NCBI GenBank assembly: GCA_938021455.1
Contig: CALIGP010000113.1
Coordinates: 1-39,310 of the forward strand
DNA length: 39,310 bases
Direction: 5' to 3'
Source: an uncultured Lewinella sp.
Lineage (GTDB): Bacteria > Bacteroidota > Bacteroidia > Chitinophagales > Saprospiraceae
Under the pieces are notes generated by a model. It saw nothing but the letters and a program-made list of their open reading frames with translations. It was not told the origin of the DNA and made no database searches. A program made the position numbers and the translations under genes. Positions 15,881 to 24,946 of the stretch are shown piece after piece (within the stretch, counting starts at the first letter, position 1; each line of letters opens with the position of its first letter).

Positions 15881-16618
15881 ATGGTACGACTTTCCGTTAA
15901 CCTTAATAAAGTAGCCCTTATCCGCAATAGTCGGGGGGCTGATTATCCCAATCTGGTAAAAGTGGCGATGGACTGTGAGCAATTTGGAGCACAGGGAATC
16001 ACCATTCACCCAAGACCCGATCAACGACACGCCCGCTATGATGATGTAGCCGCGCTGAAAGCAGTAGTTACCACAGAACTCAACATTGAGGGCTACCCCG
16101 CGGAGCACTTTAATCAGATCGTACTGACTAACCGACCGCATCAGGTGACCCTTGTGCCCGATGAACCCGGTCAGCTTACCAGTGATCATGGATGGGACAC
16201 CGTCGGTAAGGCTGATTTCCTAGAGGATGTGCTGGCGGGCTTTCGGGAAGCGGGCATACGAACCTCTCTATTTGTTGATCCGGACGAAAAGATGATCGAA
16301 GGGGCCAAAAATGTTGGGGCTGACCGGATTGAATTCTACACAGGCCCTTTCGCGCACCAATTTTCTACCGATCGGGCTGCTGCGGTTGCTCCTTTCAGTC
16401 ACGCTTGTCGTTTTGCGCAAGAAATCGGGATGGGGATCAACGCAGGCCATGATCTTAATCTGGACAACCTGACTTATTTTGCCAGCCGGATGCCCGGACT
16501 TCAGGAAGTGAGTATCGGTCATGCGCTGGTAAGCGATGCCTTATATTACGGTATGGCCAACACGATTGCTATGTATCGGAGCTGTCTGGCCAACGCTGAA
16601 GCTCTTAAAGAAGGGTAG
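15881..16618 (+). CDS. pdxJ: Pyridoxine 5'-phosphate synthase
   Basis: 245 residues from the ATG at 15881. It condenses 1-deoxy-xylulose 5-phosphate with 3-amino-1-hydroxyacetone phosphate to pyridoxine 5'-phosphate, the last step of the DXP-dependent vitamin B6 route. Family stretches along the TIM barrel are all present: LSVNLNKVALIRNSRG, ITIHPRPDQRHAR, NIEGYP, TLVPDEPGQLTSDHGWD, FVDPDEKMI, RIEFYTGPFA and INAGHDLNLDNL. The ORF track begins 7 residues earlier at a TTG that is part of the -7 promoter element, so the ATG is the better start and gives the usual length. A hairpin at 16669 ends the unit. Confident by motif content. Confidence 0.95.
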   Translation: MVRLSVNLNKVALIRNSRGADYPNLVKVAMDCEQFGAQGITIHPRPDQRHARYDDVAALKAVVTTELNIEGYPAEHFNQIVLTNRPHQVTLVPDEPGQLTSDHGWDTVGKADFLEDVLAGFREAGIRTSLFVDPDEKMIEGAKNVGADRIEFYTGPFAHQFSTDRAAAVAPFSHACRFAQEIGMGINAGHDLNLDNLTYFASRMPGLQEVSIGHALVSDALYYGMANTIAMYRSCLANAEALKEG

Positions 16619-16668
16619 CGGTAGCTTACAGGAATGGTACATTTCGACTGATGAGAGAGAAATTTCGA

Positions 16669-16688
16669 CGAAAAACGGCTGTTTTTCG
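16669..16688 (+). terminator. Hairpin after pdxJ
   Basis: CGAAAAAC-ggct-GTTTTTCG forms an 8-bp stem about 50 bases past the pdxJ stop. The T run lies inside the right arm rather than after it, so it could act in either direction. Confidence 0.5.
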
Positions 16689-16719
16689 ACGTAACGGAGC
16701 ACAATAAAAAAAATTGTTA

Positions 16720-16750
16720 TTTGGTCAGGCAGCGAAATATTTTAACTTTG
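16720..16750 (+). promoter_or_regulatory. Strong Bacteroidota promoter of the susCD operon
   Basis: TTTG (16720-16723), exactly 19 bases, then TAACTTTG (16743-16750): a full match to the TTTG/TAnnTTTG consensus. Transcription should start near 16756, leaving a leader of about 237 bases before the SusC ATG at 16994. The leader contains no recognisable riboswitch. The motif ATTTCGAC occurs three times between 16641 and 16990. Confidence 0.8.
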
Positions 16751-16993
16751 CGTTCACACTTTAGAAGAATATGTGTTTTTCAGTACATCTTCTAAACTTA
16801 GATTCAACAACGTTTACACGGTTTTCGGAACATTCTACTACACTTATCAAGCTACACTCTACATCCTCCCCCCCAAGAATAAACAACCAAAAGACATCTA
16901 GCGATCCAAAGATTTTGGTGGGTTAGCCCCATCCTTTATAAAACCATATTTCTTAACCATTTGAGACTAGTAATCAACTAAATTTCGACTAGA

Positions 16994-19900
16994 ATGAAGA
17001 GAATTTCACTAGTGATTGCCATCGTCTGTCTTGCCTTTAGCGTAGCTATGGCACAGCGGACGATTTCCGGCGTCGTACAAGACGATACCGGTGAATCCCT
17101 TATTGGAGCATCCTTGCTCGTTAAGGGAACAACTTCCGGTACTGTTACCGACATTGACGGAAGATTTTCCCTGGCCGTTCCGGCCAACGCAGAGTTACTT
17201 GTTGTCAGCTACACGGGCTTTTCCACTTTGGAGTACCCCATTGGAACTGCCAGCGAAGTAACCATCACCCTCGCTGAGAGCGCTTCTCAGCTTAATGAGG
17301 TAGTAGTAACCGCCCTTGGTATCCGTAAGGAGAAGAAGGCACTCGGTTACTCTGTTGCTACTATTGGTTCCGGCCAGGTAGAAAACAGAGTAGAATCCGA
17401 CGTGGGCCGTATCCTTCGTGGTAAGGCAGCAGGTGTTGATATTACCCAGACGTCCGGTGTTGCCGGTTCTGGTACGAATATCATTATCCGTGGTTACAGC
17501 TCTATTTCTGGCTCTAACCAGCCGCTGTTCGTTGTTGACGGTGTGCCGTTCAACTCTGCTACGAACACCGACCAGGGCTTCCAGACAGGTGGAGCAACGG
17601 CTTCCAGCCGCTTCCTTGACCTTGATCCTAACAACATTGCTGAGATCAACGTACTGAAAGGACTTTCTGCTACTGTACTTTACGGTGAGCAGGGTGCTAA
17701 CGGTGTAATCCTCGTAACGACCAAGAACGGTCAAGGTGGTGCTGAAGCCAAGAAAGGCTTTGAAGTCAGTGTTACGCAAGGTGTTGCGCGTACTGAGGTA
17801 GCCAACCTTCCTGAGTACCAGAACAGCTACGGTAACGGTTTCTCCGGAAACTTCGGTTGGTTCTTCTCTAACTGGGGACCTTCTTTCGATACTCGCGGAT
17901 CCAACGGTATTGATGAGAACGGCCAGATTGAGCACCCGCTTGATCAGGATCGTTACAACGCTGCCTTCCCAGAATTCGAAGGTGCTCGTTACGACTACCG
18001 CCCATATGACAACGTTTCTGAGTTCTTCCAGGCTGGCTCTGTGTACAACACGAGTGTCAACGTAGACAAGAACTTCGGCAACGGTATTAGCTTCAACGCT
18101 AACTACAGTTACCTGGACGATACTGGCTTTGTTCCTCAGAACACTTTCCAGAAGCACAACGCTGGTGTTGGTGGTAAAGTAGACCTGGCCAACGGCCTGA
18201 AGATCTCTACTTCCCTCAACGTTGTAAGCTCTGAGCGCGTTTCTCCACCGGCCTCTATTGGTTTCGGTTCTAACCCTGCCGGCGCTTCTGTTTTCGCCAA
18301 CGTACTGTACACCCCTCGTTCGGTTGACCTTGCGGGTCTTCCTTTCCAGAACCCAATTGACGGAAGTCAGGTGTACTACCGTCGTGGCTCTGCTATCCAG
18401 AACCCACGTTGGGGACTGGCTAACATGTTTGACCGCGAGCAGGTAAACCGTTACTTCGGTAACGTTGCCCTTAGCTACAGCATCACGGACTGGCTGACCG
18501 CCAGCTACCGTATTGGTGTTGATACTTACAGCCAAATCAGCCGCCGTGAGATCAACAAAGGTGGTGCGCAGGTGCCTGATGGCCAGCTGCTTACTTCTAA
18601 CCGTGACAATACGATCATTGACCAGGTACTGAACCTGAGCTTTGACACGGAACTCAGTGAGTCTTTCAACCTGAGTGGTATCATTGGTGTGAACAACCGT
18701 ACTGACCGTTTTAACCGTACCACGGTTTCTTCTACTCAGCAGTTCATCTTTGGTCTCTTTAGCCAGAGCAACTTCATTGAGCACGTAGGTACACAGTTCG
18801 AACAGAACGAAGGCCAGGTGGGTCTTTACGGTAGTGTAACGGCTGGTTTCAACCGCTACCTCTACCTGACGGCTTCTGCTCGTAATGACTGGAGTTCTAC
18901 ACTAGAAGCAGCTAACCGTTCTATTCTTTACCCATCGGTTAGTGTTGCCTTCGTTCCAACGGATGCATTTGAGAGCCTCCAGGGTAGCCGGGTACTGAAC
19001 TACTTGAAGCTGCGTGCCGGTTACGGTACTTCTGCCCGTTTCCCTAATCCTTACACCACCCGTCCAATCCTGGGTAGTTCTACCAACGTCAGCCAGACTC
19101 CTGGTGGCGCTGCATTGAACACCAACTTCGTGAACAACCGCCTTGGTAACACGAATCTGAACCCTGAGCTTCTTGGTGAGCTTGAGTTTGGTGTTGAAGG
19201 TCGTTTCTTCAATAACCGCGTAGGTCTTGACTTCTCTGTTTACGATAAGCAGTCTAGCGACCTCCTCGTTGACCTTAACCTTGACCCTGCTTCCGGCTTT
19301 ACCGTTACTACAATCAACGCTGCCGAAGTATCTAACAAAGGTATTGAGGTTAGTCTGAACCTGATTCCCGTTAAGACTAAGGACTTCACCTGGGACATGA
19401 CCTGGAACCTGACGTCTAATGAGAACGAAGTAATCAGTGTTGCTGACGGTGTTGATCAGGTAACCATTGCTGGTTACACCAACCTGGGTAACTTTGCCAT
19501 TCCTGGCCAGCCATTCGGTGCTATTCAGGGTTCTGCCTTCGTACGTGGCCCCAACGGCGGCCTGCTCGTAGGTGCTAACGGTGAGTACCAGGCAACTAAC
19601 GACATCGAAGTTATCGGTGATCCAAACCCTAACTACTCTGCGAACTGGTTGAACACGGTTAGTTACAAAGGCTTAAGCCTCAACTGGCAGTTCTCTTATA
19701 CGGACGGTGGTGACATCTACAGTGTAACGACGGCTACTATGTTGGCTCGTGGTCTTACTTCTGATTCTGACTTTGACCGTTTCCTTCCTCTCATCCTTCC
19801 GGGTGAGGATTCTGAAGGTAACGCGAACACGGTTCAGGGTTACGTAGGTGACTACGGTTTTGCCGCTTTCTTCGGTGCGAACGAAGGTTCCATCTTTGAC

Positions 19901-20155
19901 GGTACGGTTATCCGCCTGCGGGAGATTGGCCTTGGTTACTCTCTGCCTGCTAGCTTGTTGGACAAGACTCCATTCGGTAGCATCACGCTTCGTTTGGTTG
20001 GCGAAAACCTATACTACTACGCGCCCAACTTCCCTGAAGGGGTGAACTTCGACCCGGAAGTTCTTTCTCTTGGTGTAGGTAACGGCCGTGGCTTTGACTA
20101 CCTCACTGGCCCAACGGCCAAAAAGTACGGTGCTACTATTAGCCTTACTTTCTAA
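16994..20155 (+). CDS. SusC/RagA-family TonB-linked outer-membrane transporter
   Basis: 1053 residues. Signal peptide 1-20 (ending AMAQ), then a carboxypeptidase-regulatory-like domain (about 22-105: ISGVVQDDTGESLIGASLLV, then GTVTDIDGRFSL). The plug follows (about 110-235: NEVVVTALGIRKEKKALGYS, GKAAGVDITQ, IIRGYSSISGSNQPLFVVDG, NVLKGLSATVLYGEQGANG). The rest is the beta-barrel, ending in GATISLTF with the terminal Phe typical of outer-membrane proteins. It imports a ligand handed over by its SusD lid, powered by TonB. Codon use is strongly biased (CGT, GGT, AAC, TCT), as in highly expressed genes. First gene of a three-gene operon. No glycoside hydrolase is nearby, so the substrate is unknown. 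Confidence 0.95.
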   Translation: MKRISLVIAIVCLAFSVAMAQRTISGVVQDDTGESLIGASLLVKGTTSGTVTDIDGRFSLAVPANAELLVVSYTGFSTLEYPIGTASEVTITLAESASQLNEVVVTALGIRKEKKALGYSVATIGSGQVENRVESDVGRILRGKAAGVDITQTSGVAGSGTNIIIRGYSSISGSNQPLFVVDGVPFNSATNTDQGFQTGGATASSRFLDLDPNNIAEINVLKGLSATVLYGEQGANGVILVTTKNGQGGAEAKKGFEVSVTQGVARTEVANLPEYQNSYGNGFSGNFGWFFSNWGPSFDTRGSNGIDENGQIEHPLDQDRYNAAFPEFEGARYDYRPYDNVSEFFQAGSVYNTSVNVDKNFGNGISFNANYSYLDDTGFVPQNTFQKHNAGVGGKVDLANGLKISTSLNVVSSERVSPPASIGFGSNPAGASVFANVLYTPRSVDLAGLPFQNPIDGSQVYYRRGSAIQNPRWGLANMFDREQVNRYFGNVALSYSITDWLTASYRIGVDTYSQISRREINKGGAQVPDGQLLTSNRDNTIIDQVLNLSFDTELSESFNLSGIIGVNNRTDRFNRTTVSSTQQFIFGLFSQSNFIEHVGTQFEQNEGQVGLYGSVTAGFNRYLYLTASARNDWSSTLEAANRSILYPSVSVAFVPTDAFESLQGSRVLNYLKLRAGYGTSARFPNPYTTRPILGSSTNVSQTPGGAALNTNFVNNRLGNTNLNPELLGELEFGVEGRFFNNRVGLDFSVYDKQSSDLLVDLNLDPASGFTVTTINAAEVSNKGIEVSLNLIPVKTKDFTWDMTWNLTSNENEVISVADGVDQVTIAGYTNLGNFAIPGQPFGAIQGSAFVRGPNGGLLVGANGEYQATNDIEVIGDPNPNYSANWLNTVSYKGLSLNWQFSYTDGGDIYSVTTATMLARGLTSDSDFDRFLPLILPGEDSEGNANTVQGYVGDYGFAAFFGANEGSIFDGTVIRLREIGLGYSLPASLLDKTPFGSITLRLVGENLYYYAPNFPEGVNFDPEVLSLGVGNGRGFDYLTGPTAKKYGATISLTF

Positions 20156-20183
20156 GCAACCATCTTATCAGAAGACTACGCTA

Positions 20184-20211
20184 CCCGCCGGAGAATTTAG
20201 GCTCCGGCGGG
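20184..20211 (+). promoter_or_regulatory. Intercistronic hairpin between susC and susD
   Basis: CCCGCCGGAG pairs perfectly with CTCCGGCGGG across an 8-base loop, 29 bases after the susC stop. There is no T run, so I infer an mRNA stabiliser or partial attenuator that sets the susC to susD ratio rather than a full terminator. Confidence 0.6.
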
Positions 20212-20232
20212 CAGCATAGACAAGTAATAAAT

Positions 20233-21969
20233 ATGAAACTATTCAAGAAAATTGCTCTGGCAATGATCGTCCTTTCCATGGCCGCCTGTGCCGATTTGGA
20301 CGAGTTGTTGATCAATCCTAACGGTGTAGATCCGTCGCAGGCGGACGCCGTTTCTCTTTACAACAGTGTTCAACTGGGCTTCAGAAATGTGGCTTACAGT
20401 GGGGCTGTTTATAACTTCACTACGGGACTTTCCCGCATGGAAGCCGAAACGGGAGGTTTTACCTACGTAGCGACTCACGCTCCTACTGAATTCAGTGGCT
20501 TATGGAGTGCTGCCTACGCCGGTCTCTTCCCTGACATCGATGCTTACATTGCTATTGCTGAGCCACTTGGCCTTGACGCAGAAGTTGCTTCTTGTAAAAT
20601 CATGAAGGCCTACTCTCTATTGATGATGGTGGATCTTTTTGACGACATCCCACTGAGCCAGGCAGGTATGGGCGGTGCTGACACACCAAACACGACGCCA
20701 ACGGCCGATTCTGGTGAGGAAGTGTACGCTGCTGCAAACACCCTGCTCGACGAAGCAATTGCTGCTCTCGCTAGCGGCGAAGGCTTTGCAAGTGCGGCCT
20801 TTGATAACTTCTACGGTGGTACTGCCGCTGATTGGAGCAAGGTGGCCTCTACTCTGAAGCTGCGTACGGCAGTTACCACTAAGCTAGCTGGTGGTACTGG
20901 CGCTCAGGTTAACGCCCTCGTTGATGGTGGAGACCTTATCGTAGCTAACGGCGATAACTTCGAGTGGACCTACGGTACTAACCGTGCTAACCCGAACAAC
21001 CGTCACCCGTTCTACAACAACTCTTACGAGAACAACGACGGTGCTTACATGTCTAACTGGTACATGTGGTTGCTGGCGGAGTCTAAGGGTTTTGTTGATC
21101 CACGGACGCGCTACTACTTCTTCCGTCAGGAGACGGATCTGGAATCTATCTACTCGGATCTGGACGGAGCGAATGCTTTTGACTGTATCCTTACCCAAGT
21201 ACCGGACGTGGATTTCATTCCTCCTCACTACGAGGCGGTAAGTCCTGATATGCCTTACTGTTTGGGCAGCTACGACCTTAGTTACTTTGGTCGTGATCAC
21301 CTGAACGGTTCTGGTATTCCGCCGGATGGAGCTATCCGTACCGTGTACGGTCTGTACCCCGCTGGTGGTAAGTTTGACAACGACATCGATAACGGTGACA
21401 TTCAGAACGCTGGTACTGATGGTGCTTTAGGTGAAGGTGTTGCCCCAATCTGGCAGGCTTCCTGGACGCACTTCCAGTTGGCTGAAGCTGTTCTTACTAT
21501 GGGAGCTAACGGCGATGCCCGCCAGCTACTGGAAGATGGTATTAAACTGTCTCAGGAACGTGTAAGAAGCTTCGAAGATAAGGTTGATGGTAACCGTATT
21601 TTGGCTACTGTTCCTACAATTGTAACGGTTGCCGACACTTACGTTGCTGATAGCCTTTGGACGGAGTACGTAGACTTCGTAATGGCGGAGTATGATGCTG
21701 CTGGTAGTGATGATGACCGCATGGCCGTCGTTGCCCGTGAATACCTGATTGCTCTTTGGGGTAATGGTATTGAGGGTTACAACCTGTACCGTCGTACTTG
21801 TCTGCCTGCTAACCTTCAGCCATCCATTGACCCGGCTGCTGGTAACCCATTCATCCGCTCTGCGCTTTACCCCGCTACGCACGTTAACCTGAACCAGAAT
21901 ATTACCCAAAAGGAGAACATTACCACTCCGGTATTCTGGGATACGAATGACGCTAGTTGTAACTACTAA
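20233..21969 (+). CDS. SusD/RagB-family nutrient-binding lipoprotein
   Basis: 578 residues. The lipobox VLSMAAC puts the acylated Cys at 19, followed by the usual ADLDELLINPNG start. Helical TPR-like parts (for example WSAAYAGLFPDIDAYIAIAE and CKIMKAYSLLMMVDLFDDIP) and a C-terminal segment (REYLIALWGNGIEGYNLYRR) fit the SusD-like family, which forms the hinged lid over the SusC barrel on the cell surface. Highly biased codon use matches that of susC. The gap to susC is 77 bases with a hairpin. Ligand unknown; the protein has no obvious carbohydrate-degradation neighbours, so peptides or other oligomers are possible. Confidence 0.92.
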   Translation: MKLFKKIALAMIVLSMAACADLDELLINPNGVDPSQADAVSLYNSVQLGFRNVAYSGAVYNFTTGLSRMEAETGGFTYVATHAPTEFSGLWSAAYAGLFPDIDAYIAIAEPLGLDAEVASCKIMKAYSLLMMVDLFDDIPLSQAGMGGADTPNTTPTADSGEEVYAAANTLLDEAIAALASGEGFASAAFDNFYGGTAADWSKVASTLKLRTAVTTKLAGGTGAQVNALVDGGDLIVANGDNFEWTYGTNRANPNNRHPFYNNSYENNDGAYMSNWYMWLLAESKGFVDPRTRYYFFRQETDLESIYSDLDGANAFDCILTQVPDVDFIPPHYEAVSPDMPYCLGSYDLSYFGRDHLNGSGIPPDGAIRTVYGLYPAGGKFDNDIDNGDIQNAGTDGALGEGVAPIWQASWTHFQLAEAVLTMGANGDARQLLEDGIKLSQERVRSFEDKVDGNRILATVPTIVTVADTYVADSLWTEYVDFVMAEYDAAGSDDDRMAVVAREYLIALWGNGIEGYNLYRRTCLPANLQPSIDPAAGNPFIRSALYPATHVNLNQNITQKENITTPVFWDTNDASCNY

Positions 21970-21993
21970 CCAGCGAAATTTGTCCACTTTGGA

Positions 21994-22042
21994 TCCAGGG
22001 CCGGAGAAGTGAATCGTCCGATTTCTCTTCCGGCTCTGGCCA
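21994..22042 (+). promoter_or_regulatory. Intercistronic hairpin between susD and the third gene
   Basis: CCAGGGCCGGAGAAG pairs imperfectly with the CTTCCGGCTCTGG arm, with AATCG/CGATT extending the stem near the loop. It starts about 25 bases after the susD stop. There is no T run, so it resembles the hairpin at 20184 in role. Confidence 0.55.
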
Positions 22043-22096
22043 AAATTCTAACTTAATCTTCGTTGTAGTTTTCCAACTACAACTAAATCATACAAT

Positions 22097-23080
22097 ATGC
22101 TTAAGAAATTATCCTTTCTGCTGGCCGCTTGTCTTATCGTGATGACCGGCTGTAAGGACGACGAACTAGCTCCGGTTATCATCTTCAATGAATTGGAGAT
22201 TGGTGCCTTCCCTTTCCTTAACGAACTTAAAACAGCCGAATTTGACTTGGCGGACCTCGCTGGTTCTGCTTACGAAATGGACGTTTACTTCGTTGACGGT
22301 GAAGCGGGTGCAAAAGTTGCTCAGTACAACATCTTCGTCACCTTCGATGATAACAACCCCGACAATGGTACCATAGAAGCTAATGAAATGCTCTACCGTT
22401 CTTTAACCCCAAGCGATTTTGCACCACTAGGTGACAAAGGAAACCTGGGTACGACGGTTCGTATTCCTTTCAGTGATGTAGCCGGTTTCGTTGGTGCAGG
22501 TGCTGAGGGTGCCGTTATTTCCGGTGACCGTTTCCAATTCCGTACGGAAATTGTAACGACTTCCGGTACTACGTTCAACTCCGTTAACTCTACCCCGGCC
22601 GTTACGAACGCCTTCGGTGGTATCTGGAACTTCAACGTAAACGCTACCTGCCCGCTCAGTGATGATGCTTTTGTGGGAGCTTACACTTGCTCTTACGGTG
22701 AAGTTTACGAATCGTTCCCTCTCTTTGGTGCGGCGGTTCAGCCCTTCGGTCCAGCTCCGCTGAGCCTTGGCGTAACGCTGTCTACCGTTGCGGGTTCTTC
22801 TACTCGCCGCTCTTTCAACTACGGTCCGTACCTGCTCCCAGGTTATGGCTTTGGTACGTCAGATATCACGCTTGAGTTCGCTTGTGACGTAGTTACTTCT
22901 ACCAACATCGACTCTGGTGCTGGTTGTGGTTCTGGTTCTATTCAGGCTTCTCAGACAGGCGTTGCTTCTTTTGACCTGGTAGATGATTCTACCTGGACAA
23001 TTGAGTACAATGACTTTGATCCTAATGGTGGATGTGGACCTTCTCCACTTCCTTTCAGCATCATCTTTACTAAGCAGTAA
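22097..23080 (+). CDS. Lipoprotein in the susCD operon, ligand-binding candidate
   Basis: 327 residues. The lipobox (LIVMTGC) gives an acylated Cys at 19 followed by KDDELAP, the usual tether of surface lipoproteins in these operons. The rest is beta-rich, with a Cys-containing C-terminal half (NATCPLSDDAFVGAYTCSYG, then FACDVVTS, GAGCGSGS and GGCGPSP), six Cys that could form three disulphides. I do not recognise a named family; its position is that of SusE/SusF-like accessory proteins that capture the substrate at the surface, which is inference. Codon bias equals that of susC and susD, and a strong terminator follows. Confidence 0.7.
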   Translation: MLKKLSFLLAACLIVMTGCKDDELAPVIIFNELEIGAFPFLNELKTAEFDLADLAGSAYEMDVYFVDGEAGAKVAQYNIFVTFDDNNPDNGTIEANEMLYRSLTPSDFAPLGDKGNLGTTVRIPFSDVAGFVGAGAEGAVISGDRFQFRTEIVTTSGTTFNSVNSTPAVTNAFGGIWNFNVNATCPLSDDAFVGAYTCSYGEVYESFPLFGAAVQPFGPAPLSLGVTLSTVAGSSTRRSFNYGPYLLPGYGFGTSDITLEFACDVVTSTNIDSGAGCGSGSIQASQTGVASFDLVDDSTWTIEYNDFDPNGGCGPSPLPFSIIFTKQ

Positions 23081-23117
23081 ATGACTGATCGTTCCGTGAA
23101 AACGGAATTTGAATTCC

Positions 23118-23157
23118 GAAAGGGGTGCCGCTCATTGAGTGGTGCCCCTTTTGGTTT
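23118..23157 (+). terminator. Terminator of the susCD operon
   Basis: The 15-bp stem AAAGGGGTGCCGCTC with GAGTGGTGCCCCTTT (three G-U pairs), loop ATT, ends in TTGGTTTT. It begins about 38 bases after the third gene. Confidence 0.8.
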
Positions 23158-23247
23158 TATAATACCAACGGCAAAGCATCAATGATACAGACCCGCAAAA
23201 CGAACAGGTACCGGTCTGCACCCGTTAGGCATACTAAACAATAAAGT

Positions 23248-24774
23248 ATGCCATTTCTGGGGAGTCTCATTAAGACTGCACTTGACCTTAACGCTCAGTT
23301 TACTTCTTTGCCGGACCAACCCCGGAAAACGCAAGAGGAGCAACTGCGCTACCTACTTTCTACCGCCGAAGGAACTGCTTTCGGACAGTACTATGGCTTC
23401 AGCTCTCTTCTGGAAGAAGAGGATGTCATTTCAAGTTACCAGCGCCGTGTACCGATTTTTGACTATAAAACGCTCCAGCAACGCTGGTGGAAACAGCAGC
23501 AGGATTTTCCTAATATAACCTGGCCCGGACAACCAGGTTTTTTTGCGTTGAGTTCTGGCACTACCGGTAAAAAAAGCAAGCGAATCCCCGTCACGGATGA
23601 AATGCTGCATGTGTTTCGCAGTGTGAGCCAGTCACAGATCGCGGCTTTAGCTAATTTCGATTTGCCGGCTGATTTATATGAAAAGGATATACTAATGCTG
23701 GGGTCTTCAGCTGACCTGAAGGCGCATAAACACCACCTGGAAGGAGAGATTAGTGGCATTAATAGTAGTAATATTCCTGGATGGTTCGACGGCTTTTATA
23801 AGCCGGGGAAAGAAATTGCTAGTATTGACAAATGGGAAGAGCGGGTGGCTGCTATCGCTAAGGCTGCCCCTGAATGGGATGTAGTGGCCATTGCCGGAAT
23901 CCCCTCCTGGGTTAGAATGATGCTCATAAAAATCATTGAAACGCATGGATTGGACACCATTCATGATATGTGGCCCAACCTTAAGCTTTATGCAACGGGT
24001 GGTGTTGCCTTTGAACCCCACCGGAAGAGTTTTGAGGCGCTGGTCAGGGAACCTCTTACTGTGATGGATACTTATTTAGCATCAGAAGGCTTCTTTGCCT
24101 TCACTGCTCGACCCAATACCATGAATATGCAACTGGCCGTTGAGCATGGCATATTTTATGAGTTTATTCCCTTTGATGAGCGAGGCTTTGACGAAACGGG
24201 GTCGCTGTTGAAAAACCCAGTTGTACACGACTTGGGAGAGGTAGAAGAGAATCAGGAATATGCACTACTGGTGAGTACGCCGGCAGGAGCTTGGAGATAC
24301 ATGATCGGAGACACCATTAAGTTTAAAGATCTGGAGAAGTACGAGATCGTGATTAGTGGGCGAACGAAGTATTTCCTGAACGTGGTGGGTAGCCAGTTGA
24401 GTGAAGAGAAGCTGAACGCTGCGGTAGGCGAGGTGGCTAAAGAGTTGGGAGAAGAGATTAATGAGTTCGCCGTTGCGGCCGTTAAGGAGGAGAGTGGAGA
24501 GTACATCCACCAATGGGTACTTGGCTCCCCTTCAGGAGCTTTAAACCCTGAACGAGCTAAAAGTCTTCTGGATGCATCCCTGCAGGAAAGAAACAAAAAC
24601 TATCGGGTGGCGCGTGAAAAGGCACTGAAAGGACTTGCTGTACGGTCGGTTAAGACCGAAACAATCTATAACTGGCTCGAAACGGGTAAGAAAAAAGGAG
24701 GACAGATTAAAGTCCCTAAAGTAATGAAGGAGAAGATGATGCGGTCTTTGCTGGGGCATTTGGAGAAGCTTTAA
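23248..24774 (+). CDS. GH3-family (acyl-acid amido synthetase-like) protein
   Basis: 508 residues, the usual length. It is an adenylate-forming enzyme of the GH3 family, named after plant auxin-responsive proteins that couple amino acids to acyl acids such as indole acetate or jasmonate. The ATP/AMP motifs are present: motif I SSGTTGKKS at 102-110, motif II around YLASEGFFAF, and motif III near WRYMIGDTIKF (Y-R-x-G-D type). The SGRTKYFLNVVGSQLSEE stretch starts the mobile C-terminal domain. Bacterial members are mostly uncharacterised, so substrate is unknown. It stands alone after the susCD terminator and is convergent with the TonB-C gene. Confidence 0.88.
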   Translation: MPFLGSLIKTALDLNAQFTSLPDQPRKTQEEQLRYLLSTAEGTAFGQYYGFSSLLEEEDVISSYQRRVPIFDYKTLQQRWWKQQQDFPNITWPGQPGFFALSSGTTGKKSKRIPVTDEMLHVFRSVSQSQIAALANFDLPADLYEKDILMLGSSADLKAHKHHLEGEISGINSSNIPGWFDGFYKPGKEIASIDKWEERVAAIAKAAPEWDVVAIAGIPSWVRMMLIKIIETHGLDTIHDMWPNLKLYATGGVAFEPHRKSFEALVREPLTVMDTYLASEGFFAFTARPNTMNMQLAVEHGIFYEFIPFDERGFDETGSLLKNPVVHDLGEVEENQEYALLVSTPAGAWRYMIGDTIKFKDLEKYEIVISGRTKYFLNVVGSQLSEEKLNAAVGEVAKELGEEINEFAVAAVKEESGEYIHQWVLGSPSGALNPERAKSLLDASLQERNKNYRVAREKALKGLAVRSVKTETIYNWLETGKKKGGQIKVPKVMKEKMMRSLLGHLEKL

Positions 24775-24849
24775 GGGGGGCTGTCCACTGGCCATTGGGA
24801 AAAGGGCTTAGCATACCCATCTTCGACAGGCCCTCAGCAGAGGGCTTCA

Positions 24850-24930
24850 GGAAACCTCTCCCCAACCCTTCTCCGGTAAGTTTGGTCTCTGACCAAACGG
24901 AGAGGGGCTAGGCAAAACGCTACGCATTTT
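24850..24930. terminator. Nested-hairpin repeat between convergent genes (second copy of the 6051 element)
   Basis: It shares GGAAACCTCTCCCCAACCC with 6051, the CTCCG/CGGAG...GGGG stem and the trailing AAAACGCTACGCATTTT. Unlike the first copy its loop holds an extra perfect hairpin, GTTTGGTC-tct-GACCAAAC. Another small hairpin (GCCCTC-agca-GAGGGC, 24830-24845) lies just upstream. Likely a bidirectional terminator. Confidence 0.65.
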
Positions 24931-24946
24931 AGTGGTTAAACCTGTT

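Noticed and set aside
17195-18784. 529-residue minus-strand ORF opposite susC
   Set aside because: The strong codon bias of susC leaves the antisense frame open; the translation has no domain-like pattern.
21526-21987. 153-residue minus-strand ORF at the susD end
   Set aside because: Antisense shadow of a codon-biased gene; no recognisable features.
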